The position numbers were made by a program, and so were the translations under genes. A stretch of 12,212 nt of DNA from JALZIF01 sp964584905 (lineage in GTDB: Bacteria > Gemmatimonadota > Gemmatimonadetes > Gemmatimonadales > Gemmatimonadaceae), in NCBI GenBank assembly GCA_964584905.1, contig CAZPCC010000405.1:1-12212 (forward strand). Direction: 5' to 3'. Every line of letters begins with the position of its first letter. Position 1 is the stretch's first letter. Positions 1 through 7,266 of the stretch are shown piece by piece. The notes under the pieces were generated by a model that did no database searches, was not told the DNA's origin, and worked only from the letters and a program-made list of their open reading frames with translations.

Positions 1-638
1 GTCAGCTCGCCGTCGGGGACGTTCGCCGCGTACAGCACCGGCTTTGCGGTGAGGAGGGTAAGCGGAGCGAGCAGCTTTCGTTCTTCCGGCGTCAGGCCCG
101 CTTGCCAGATCCCATGGCCTTGCGCCAGCGCCGCATAAGCCCGCTCTACCGCCGGGAGCTCGGCGGTGGCCTCCTTGTCCCCCGACCGTGCTGCTCGCTT
201 GACGCGATCGAGGCGCTTCTCGACCGTCGCCAGATCGGCGAGGGCCAGCTCCATCTCGATGATCTCGCGGTCGCGTACGGGATCGACCGAGCCCATTACG
301 TGCACCACATCCTCGTCCTCGAAGCACCGGACGACATGTACGATGGCGTCTGTCTCGCGGATGTTTGCGAGGAACTTGTTGCCGAGCCCTTCGCCGCCCG
401 CCGCGCCCTTCACCAGCCCGGCAATGTCCACGAACTGCACCACTGCCGGCACCGTGCGCCTCGGCTTGACTATCTCCGCCAGCCTGCCAAGCCGATCGTC
501 AGGCACCTCGACGATCCCGACATTGGGCTCCACGGTACAGAACGGATAGTTGGCCGCATCCGCTCCCGCCGCGGTCAGCGCATTGAACAGCGTGGACTTG
601 CCGACGTTGGGGAGGCCGACGATACCGAGGGAAAGCAT
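1..638 (-). CDS. ychF: Redox/ribosome-associated ATPase YchF (OLA1 family), 3' part cut by window edge
   Basis: The visible 212 residues are the N-terminal part of YchF, an Obg-related P-loop NTPase that prefers ATP to GTP and associates with ribosomes and stress responses. The Walker A motif GLPNVGKS is at residues 8-15, the G3 motif DIAGLVKGA at 71-79 with the GGEGLGNKFL stretch that follows it in this family, and the G4 region reads ANVPDG at about 205-210. The lack of a canonical NKxD there fits YchF's relaxed base specificity. A coiled-coil-prone helical insert lies at about 125-170. The rest of the G domain and the TGS domain (family length is about 363 aa) lie beyond position 1. The ATG at 636-638 is chosen because the conserved GIVGLPNVGKST begins four residues later; an AAGG sits almost against it, so the ribosome-binding site is poor. 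It follows hppA on the same strand after 117 bp that include a probable terminator, so it may be transcribed separately. Confidence 0.97.
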   Translation of the reverse strand, partial: MLSLGIVGLPNVGKSTLFNALTAAGADAANYPFCTVEPNVGIVEVPDDRLGRLAEIVKPRRTVPAVVQFVDIAGLVKGAAGGEGLGNKFLANIRETDAIVHVVRCFEDEDVVHVMGSVDPVRDREIIEMELALADLATVEKRLDRVKRAARSGDKEATAELPAVERAYAALAQGHGIWQAGLTPEERKLLAPLTLLTAKPVLYAANVPDGEL

Positions 639-647
639 GCCTTACGC

Positions 648-755
648 GGGATGCGCGACGCGCGACGAGCGACGAGGGAACAATGAAAAAACCACTCGCC
701 TACGCGCGACGCGGATGGGATAGGAACGCATTATTGCTCCCGCGTCGCGCATCCC
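648..755. repeat. 15-bp perfect inverted repeat spanning the hppA-ychF gap
   Basis: GGGATGCGCGACGCG at 648-662 recurs as its exact reverse complement at 741-755, with 78 bp between. The right arm abuts the hppA stop codon (756-758). Similarity continues past the cores in each outward reading: one copy goes on to GGAACAATGA after some CGACGAG iterations, the other to GGAGCAATAATG. The arms are built from CGCGACG-like units, and a further copy of that unit is at about 703-712. This looks like a small intergenic repeat element; a very long-looped hairpin in RNA is the alternative. Seen directly; its role is unknown. Confidence 0.7.
686..718 (-). terminator. Probable rho-independent terminator downstream of hppA
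   Basis: On the minus strand CCATCCGC (718-711) can pair with GCGAGTGG (699-692), giving 8 positions with one mismatch and one G-U pair. The loop is itself GC-rich and can partly pair. The hairpin is followed directly by TTTTTT (691-686). The run of six T is the only one in this gap and is correctly placed to end hppA transcription before ychF. The stem is imperfect, so confidence is moderate. Confidence 0.45.
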
Positions 756-2813
<2,058 letters not shown>

Positions 2814-2824
2814 GAAGTGGGGGC

Positions 2825-3412
2825 CTAGTGCTGTTGGGGTTCGCGATTGTGCGCGTTCATTGCGCGCTCGATTCCGTCGCGCAGCCACGTCTCGGTGGCG
2901 GCGACGAGAGTAGGCATGAGCGCGATCACTGCTTCACGCTCATGCGGCAGGAACTGGGAAAGAACGAAGTCAGAAAGGCCGCCGGCGCTTTGCCGCGGAT
3001 CGTCAGGCGCGACTCCGATGCGCAATCGCGCGTACTCGCGCGAGCCGAGCACCTGCTCGATGTTCCGAAGTCCATTGTGTCCGCCGTGGCTGCCGCGCGC
3101 GCGCAACCGCAGGCGTCCCACCGGAAGGACGACATCGTCCACTATCACCAGAAGGTCGGTCGGCGCGGAGAAGGTGAGGCGGCGCAGGTAGGGAGTGAGG
3201 GCGGCACCGCTGAGATTCATGTATGTCTGCGGCTTCACGAGCCGCACCGACGTGGATCCCAGGCGGCCCCTGGCAACCAGGCTCCGGCCATCCATCCGCC
3301 ACCCATCGAAGCGCCATTCCTCGAGCAGGCGGTCGACCACCCACCAACCGACGTTATGGCGCGTCCGCTCGTACTCACGGCCGGGATTCCCGAGGCCGAC
3401 AATGACCTTCAA
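2825..3412 (-). CDS. pth: Peptidyl-tRNA hydrolase
   Basis: Cytosolic enzyme that cleaves the ester bond of peptidyl-tRNAs released prematurely from ribosomes, recycling the tRNA. The 195-aa product has the usual length. GLGNPG is at 6-11, TRHNVG at 17-22 with the catalytic His19, KPQTYMNLSG at 60-69 with Asn66, the acidic partner of the histidine at Asp92, and RGSHGGHNGLRNI at 106-118 with Asn113. These correspond to Asn10, His20, Asp93 and Asn114 of the E. coli enzyme. The start codon is TTG (3410-3412): homologues begin Met-Lys-hydrophobic directly before the VGLGNPG motif, and there is no in-frame ATG or GTG that fits. There is no clear ribosome-binding site. It lies 19 bp after rplY and 11 bp before hppA, so it is probably read from the prs transcript. 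Confidence 0.96.
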   Translation of the reverse strand: MKVIVGLGNPGREYERTRHNVGWWVVDRLLEEWRFDGWRMDGRSLVARGRLGSTSVRLVKPQTYMNLSGAALTPYLRRLTFSAPTDLLVIVDDVVLPVGRLRLRARGSHGGHNGLRNIEQVLGSREYARLRIGVAPDDPRQSAGGLSDFVLSQFLPHEREAVIALMPTLVAATETWLRDGIERAMNAHNREPQQH

Positions 3413-3431
3413 GCCCGGTCGCCGTCCGAAC

Positions 3432-4088
3432 CTACTCGCCTTCCTCGCTCTCCTCGTCCTTCTTGCGGATCAATTCCGGCTCGGCGCCCGTGGCCTCTTC
3501 CTCCTCCACCGGCGCTGCCACTTCCTCTGCCACGCGAGGCGGCACGACCACGCAGATCGTCGTCTCGGGATCGTCCTGGACTTCGACTCCCTCGGGGAGA
3601 TTGATGTCGGAAACGTGGAGCGAATCGCCGACATTGAGGGCGGAGACGTCGACGTCGAAGTGATTCGGAATGTTCGACGGGTCGACTTCGACGGTGAGCT
3701 CGCGCATCACCTGGTCGAGCGTGCCGCCGCTGAGGCGGACGCCCTCCGGAATTCCCACCAGAACGATCGGAATATCGACGGTCACCGTCTCACCGGCGAC
3801 GAGCGCCTGGAAATCGACGTGCAGCACCTGACGCTTGAACGGGTGCCGCTGGATCTCGCGGATGAGTGTTCGGACGCTCTGCCCATCGAGCGTGAGCTCG
3901 ACCACCGTGGTCTCCGCGGCATAGTGCTCGATGAGGCGATCGAAGTCGCGGCCATCGAGCACGAGCGGCTGCGGCTCGCGGTGATGGCCATAGAGAACGC
4001 CGGGAACATTATGCTGAGCGCGGAGCTTGCGAGCCACGCCCTTGCCTGTTTCGGAGCGAGGAGTGGCGGAGATGGTCGCGGTGGCCAT
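3432..4088 (-). CDS. rplY: 50S ribosomal protein bL25, CTC (general stress) form
   Basis: Binds 5S rRNA in the large ribosomal subunit. The 218-aa product is the long two-domain CTC form. The 5S-binding domain occupies about 1-95, with the typical N-terminus TGKGVARKLR (14-23), VPGVLYG (28-34), then REIQRHPFKRQVLHVDFQAL (77-96). A beta-rich C-terminal domain follows at about 100-185 (IPIVLVGIPEGVRLSGG, then IPNHFDVDVSALNVGDSLHVSDI). The last 33 residues form a strongly acidic, disordered-looking tail of Glu/Asp with a few Lys, which is common in this protein. The ATG at 4088 lies 10 bp after the prs stop. No Shine-Dalgarno is visible, so initiation may depend on coupling to prs. The prs-ctc-pth order is a widespread bacterial arrangement and supports the call. 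Confidence 0.96.
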   Translation of the reverse strand: MATATISATPRSETGKGVARKLRAQHNVPGVLYGHHREPQPLVLDGRDFDRLIEHYAAETTVVELTLDGQSVRTLIREIQRHPFKRQVLHVDFQALVAGETVTVDIPIVLVGIPEGVRLSGGTLDQVMRELTVEVDPSNIPNHFDVDVSALNVGDSLHVSDINLPEGVEVQDDPETTICVVVPPRVAEEVAAPVEEEEATGAEPELIRKKDEESEEGE

Positions 4089-4098
4089 GAGAATTGCG

Positions 4099-5064
4099 TT
4101 AGGTCGAGGACTGTTCGAACAGCGAGCTGATTGATTGATCGTCGTGCGTGTACTTGACGGCTTTGGCCAGCAACTCCCCCACTGACAGCACCCGCAGCTG
4201 CGGGAAGCGATGTGCCTGCGGGATGGCGACCGTATCGGTCACCGTCACCTCGGCGATAGGCGCAGCGGCCAACCGGCTGGCCGCCGGCCCCGACAACAGG
4301 GGATGCGTGGCACAAACGTAAATGTCCTGCCCACCCATGTCCTTCAGTACCCGTGCGGCGGCAGTAACCGTGCCCGCCGTGTCGATCATGTCGTCGGGGA
4401 TCAGGCAATCCTTCCCCTCGACTTCACCGACCACGTTCAGCACTTCGGACACATTCTGCGCCGGGCGTCGCTTGTCGATGATGGCGAAGCTCGCGTTCAA
4501 CCGTTTTGCGAACCCTCTCGCCATCTTCGCCGAGCCCACATCAGGGGCCACGACCACCAGGTCCTTCAGCTGTTTCTTTCTGTAATGCGACGTGAACACC
4601 GGCGCCGCGTAGAGGTGATCGACGGGAACATCGAAGAACCCCTGCAGCTGGTGCTGGTGAAAATCGATTCCCAGCACCCGGTCGGCTCCCGCCTTCACGA
4701 TCATGTTCGCCAACAACTTTGCCCCGATCGCCACCCGCGGCTGGTCCTTTCGATCCTGTCGCGAGTAGCCATAGTACGGCATAACGCACGTCACACGCGC
4801 CGCCGACGCCCTTCGTGCCGCATCGATCAGGAGCAGCAGCTCCATGATGTTTTCGGCCGGTGGATTCGTGGGCTGCACAATGAAAACATCCTGCCCACGC
4901 ACGTTCTCGTCGATGCGGACGAAAATCTCGCCATCGGCGAACCGGGACACCGTGCACCGTCCGAGATCGATCCCCAGACAGCGCGCAACTTCTTCGGCCA
5001 GGCCCCGATTTGCCGTACCGGAGAGCAGCTTTAGCCCGCGTCGCGGGACGACCAACTCATCCAT
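4099..5064 (-). CDS. prs: Ribose-phosphate pyrophosphokinase (PRPP synthetase)
   Basis: Makes phosphoribosyl pyrophosphate from ribose 5-phosphate and ATP for nucleotide, His, Trp and NAD synthesis. The 321-aa protein shows the class I landmarks: FADGE (42-46), PTNPPAENIMELLLLIDA (65-82), PYYGYSRQDRK (96-106), the metal/ATP site GIDFHQHQLQGFFDVPVDHLY (132-152) with His136, PDVGSAKMA (174-182), the flexible-loop catalytic IDKRRP (196-201), the ribose-phosphate loop DDMIDTAGT (224-232), and THPLLSGPA (253-261). Pro223 directly before the loop is unusual; Val or Ile is normal there. The ATG at 5064 has AAGG six bases upstream. It is the first gene of the prs-rplY-pth-hppA run, and its upstream region carries an inverted repeat rather than an obvious regulatory RNA. 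Confidence 0.97.
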   Translation of the reverse strand: MDELVVPRRGLKLLSGTANRGLAEEVARCLGIDLGRCTVSRFADGEIFVRIDENVRGQDVFIVQPTNPPAENIMELLLLIDAARRASAARVTCVMPYYGYSRQDRKDQPRVAIGAKLLANMIVKAGADRVLGIDFHQHQLQGFFDVPVDHLYAAPVFTSHYRKKQLKDLVVVAPDVGSAKMARGFAKRLNASFAIIDKRRPAQNVSEVLNVVGEVEGKDCLIPDDMIDTAGTVTAAARVLKDMGGQDIYVCATHPLLSGPAASRLAAAPIAEVTVTDTVAIPQAHRFPQLRVLSVGELLAKAVKYTHDDQSISSLFEQSST

Positions 5065-5134
5065 TACTTAGCCTTGAAACGTAGGCAAGAGGTGGGGAAA
5101 GATCAACCGAATGAGACTGCTAGGGTCGCGGGTT

Positions 5135-5201
5135 GGGGGTCGAGGGTCGAGCAAACAATCTGCAACGAGGTCCGCCACCCGCCCCACAACCCCCGACCCC
5201 C
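5135..5201 (-). repeat. GC-rich inverted repeat / hairpin between tRNA-Gln and prs
   Basis: On the minus strand GGGGGTCGGGGGTTG (5201-5187) faces CGACCCTCGACCCCC (5149-5135). All 15 positions can pair in RNA: 13 Watson-Crick and 2 G-U pairs, with a 37-nt loop. It lies 5 bp past the 3' end of the tRNA. No T-run follows, so it is not a textbook terminator, though it could still process or end the tRNA transcript. The GGGTCG/GGGGTTG units are iterated on both sides (GGGTCGCGGGTTGGGGGTCGA at the prs-proximal side), which looks like an intergenic repeat unit. Confidence 0.65.
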
Positions 5202-5206
5202 GTCCA

Positions 5207-5277
5207 TTGCCCCCGGTGGATTCGAACCACCATTCTCGGATCCAAAGACCGATGTCCTGCCATTGGACGAGGGGGCA
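5207..5277 (-). tRNA. tRNA-Gln (anticodon UUG)
   Basis: A 71-nt cloverleaf folds cleanly. The acceptor TGCCCCC pairs with GGGGGCA, with discriminator A. The D stem is GTCC/GGAC around AATGGCA. The T arm is GGTGG-TTCGAAT-CCACC, preceded by a four-base variable region GAAT. The anticodon arm is TCGGT-CTTTGGA-TCCGA, giving anticodon TTG, which reads CAA (and CAG by wobble); the 31-39 position is a T-T mismatch. CCA is not encoded: the next bases are TGG, so the end must be added by the CCA-adding enzyme. It sits alone between ispE and prs. Confidence 0.96.
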
Positions 5278-5290
5278 ATCACAGCACTGA

Positions 5291-5319
5291 AAGCTAGGCC
5301 GCCGCGGACACATCCTCAA
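5291..5319 (-). promoter_or_regulatory. Putative sigma-70-type promoter of tRNA-Gln
   Basis: On the minus strand TTGAGG (5319-5314) and TAGCTT (5296-5291) are separated by exactly 17 bp. The -10 box ends 13 bp before the first base of the tRNA, leaving a short leader. The -35 box lies just after the ispE stop codon. Four of six and three of six consensus matches; plausible from position, not proven. Confidence 0.45.
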
Positions 5320-5322
5320 TGA

Positions 5323-6222
5323 TCAGCGTCCACTTGGCGCGGCCCGCTCGCGGGAAGGGCCCTTGGGGCCGGTTGCCTGCGACAGCGTTCGCGACAGGAT
5401 CACCCGCGCACCGCATCGTATGTTCGTCAGGTCCGGGATGGAGTCGCCGAACACTCCGAATACGGCGGACCCCGAGCCACTCATCAGCGCGGGCGAGGCC
5501 CCGAGCGCGCTCACGGTTTCCAGCAACAGGCCTATGTCGGAATGTCGCGAGCGCACAGCGGCCTCGAAATCGTTCTGCGCGAGCGCCGCGAGTTCCGGCC
5601 AGTCAACGAACTGGTCGGCGCGCCAAAGCCGCGGCGCCGGCGCGGGTGTTTCGCTACCGGCATCCAACCACGCATAGGCATCCGCCGTCGAGATTGCAAA
5701 TGGCGGCACGAGCAGTATCACGGGCCGCGACGGCGGGGGATCGAGCGCCAGCATCCGTTCGCCTCGCCCCCACGCCAGCGCCATCACCGCGCTCGAAGCA
5801 AGGAACGGCACATCAGCTCCGATGGTCGCCGCCAGCCCGAGTAATGCATCGTCAGGCAGCGGACTATCGGAGAGCGCGTTGAGGCCCCGCAGCACCGCCG
5901 CCGCGTCGGCGCTCCCACCACCAAGCCCCGCGCCAATGGGGATACGCTTCTGGATCTCGATCTCGAACCCATCGGGCCCGCCCGCTTCGCGTAGCGCCAT
6001 TGCCGCGCGATACGCAAGGTTACGCTCCATTGGACCGACATCGTCGCCGCGGCAATCCACCGTCCGGCCGGCGACGCCGGTGCGCACCACGACTTCGTCG
6101 GCCAGCGCCAGGCGAAGAAAGACCGTCTCGATCTGGTGATAGCCTGACGCTTCGCGGGCAAGGATGCGCAGGTACAGGTTTACCTTGGCGTGCGCCAACA
6201 CCCGCACCTCGCGCCCGCTCAC
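5323..6222 (-). CDS. ispE: 4-diphosphocytidyl-2-C-methyl-D-erythritol kinase
   Basis: GHMP-family kinase of the MEP pathway; phosphorylates CDP-methylerythritol with ATP on the way to isoprenoid precursors. The 299-aa product has AHAKVNLYL (10-18) with the catalytic Lys13, SGYHQIETVF (26-35), the ATP-binding glycine loop PIGAGLGGGSADAA (95-108), IGADVPF (134-140) with the catalytic base Asp137, a substrate-binding PFAISTADAYAWLD segment, and the third GHMP motif MSGSGSAVFGVFG near residue 265. The C-terminal 25 or so residues are basic and variable. The start is GTG (6220-6222), four bases overlapping the TGA of the upstream membrane-protein gene, which indicates translational coupling. In many bacteria ispE lies next to prs, as here with only the tRNA between. 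Confidence 0.96.
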   Translation of the reverse strand: MSGREVRVLAHAKVNLYLRILAREASGYHQIETVFLRLALADEVVVRTGVAGRTVDCRGDDVGPMERNLAYRAAMALREAGGPDGFEIEIQKRIPIGAGLGGGSADAAAVLRGLNALSDSPLPDDALLGLAATIGADVPFLASSAVMALAWGRGERMLALDPPPSRPVILLVPPFAISTADAYAWLDAGSETPAPAPRLWRADQFVDWPELAALAQNDFEAAVRSRHSDIGLLLETVSALGASPALMSGSGSAVFGVFGDSIPDLTNIRCGARVILSRTLSQATGPKGPSRERAAPSGR

Positions 6223-7262
6223 GACGCCGCGCGAGCCTCGTCAGGCACCGCCGGCCCCTGCGTCTCGCTGCGGATCTGCCCGATCCGTATCCCCATTCGC
6301 ACGAAGTACCAGCCGCCGATCAGCGTTATGGGAATGAAAGACAGCAGGTGGTAGCCGATCGCCCAGGTGATCGCCAGGTCGGCGGAGATGCCGTACACCG
6401 AAACGAGCGTCCACCGCGCGGCTGCCTCGAACACACCGAAGAATCCCGGCGCTTGCGGAATGGCGACGCCAACGACGATCACCCCCTGGACCAGCAGCGC
6501 GGCGAAGTACGACGCTTCGATGCCTACGGCCTTGAAGCCTATCCAGAACGCCAACGCGCTCACCATCCAGTGCACCAGCGTCCAGAGAAACACGGCGGCA
6601 AACCGCGCCGGGCTTCGCAGCACGCTCAACCCCGAGGCGAACGCCACTAGCATGTCGCGCCCACGGGCTTCGAACCGCGGCGCCACGCGGCGCGTGACCG
6701 CTTCGTACCAGCGGATCATCGTGTCAGGCAGGAATACCAGCACGTACAGGGCGCCGAGAAATACCACGGCGAACAGCGTTCCCAGTCCCAGGGTTTGCGC
6801 CAGGCGATCCGACACGTCGGTACTGGCCGATGGCAGAGACGGATCGAGCAACGCGACGACCATCAGCGTCATCACCACCACGGCGTCGAAAGCGCGGTCT
6901 ACGGCCAGCGACGCGAAAGACGCGGAGAAGGGAATGCGCGGCTCTTCGCGTGTGAGCGCGTAGGCGCGGGCCAGCTCGCCCACCCGCGCCGGTACCACGT
7001 TGTTCACCATCATCCCGATGCATGTCGAACGCCACAGCGCACCGAGCTTCACGTCAGGCACGACCGGCTGGAGAATGACCCGCCAACGAAGCGCGCGGAG
7101 CGGAAAGGTAAGGGTCGCTACCGTTGCGGCGAGCAGCATCAACCCGAGGCTCGATTGCCGCAGGTGCGTCATTACGCTCGAGGGGCTGATGTCGTGCAGC
7201 GCCCAATACAGGAATGCCGCGCTGAGCACGATACCCAGCACTCCCCGCCAGTTCATTCGCAT
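6219..7262 (-). CDS. UPF0104 / lysylphosphatidylglycerol-synthase-type integral membrane protein
   Basis: A 347-aa polytopic membrane protein with about seven or eight hydrophobic segments (roughly residues 8-21, 38-56, 126-140, 158-178, 222-245, 252-275, 295-320). The family hallmarks are visible: NNVVPARVGELARAYAL (87-103) followed by SASFASLAVDRAFD (113-126), and PQAPGFFGVFEA (269-280). The family is homologous to the flippase-like domain of MprF and to AglD/YbhN proteins. There is no C-terminal aminoacyl-transferase domain, so it is not a complete LPG synthase. A role in moving or handling an isoprenoid-linked or phospholipid substrate is an inference, strengthened slightly by its GTGA overlap with ispE. 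The start is ATG 7262; ATG 7256 two codons later is equally possible, and no strong Shine-Dalgarno separates them. It begins 4 bp after the stop of the HPt-like gene, so the two are probably co-transcribed. Confidence 0.85.
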   Translation of the reverse strand: MRMNWRGVLGIVLSAAFLYWALHDISPSSVMTHLRQSSLGLMLLAATVATLTFPLRALRWRVILQPVVPDVKLGALWRSTCIGMMVNNVVPARVGELARAYALTREEPRIPFSASFASLAVDRAFDAVVVMTLMVVALLDPSLPSASTDVSDRLAQTLGLGTLFAVVFLGALYVLVFLPDTMIRWYEAVTRRVAPRFEARGRDMLVAFASGLSVLRSPARFAAVFLWTLVHWMVSALAFWIGFKAVGIEASYFAALLVQGVIVVGVAIPQAPGFFGVFEAAARWTLVSVYGISADLAITWAIGYHLLSFIPITLIGGWYFVRMGIRIGQIRSETQGPAVPDEARAAS

Positions 7263-7266
7263 TCAA

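Noticed and set aside
102..686. Open frame on the plus strand over ychF
   Set aside because: Antisense to conserved YchF motifs (GLPNVGKS, DIAGLVKG); composition is that of a shadow frame.
3195..4130. 311-codon plus-strand frame over rplY and pth
   Set aside because: Crosses two real minus-strand genes and has shadow-type composition.
4210..5034. 274-codon plus-strand frame over prs
   Set aside because: Fully antisense to a complete prs with all motifs; no domain signal.
5078..5106. TTGATC-17 bp-TACGTT as a prs promoter
   Set aside because: Spacing is ideal, but the start site would fall at about 5071, inside or after the AAGG ribosome-binding site, leaving almost no leader; only three -10 matches. 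Not listed as a feature.
5065..5206. Riboswitch or PRPP/purine-sensing leader upstream of prs
   Set aside because: Apart from the GC-rich inverted repeat there is no recognisable purine, guanidine or PRPP aptamer core.
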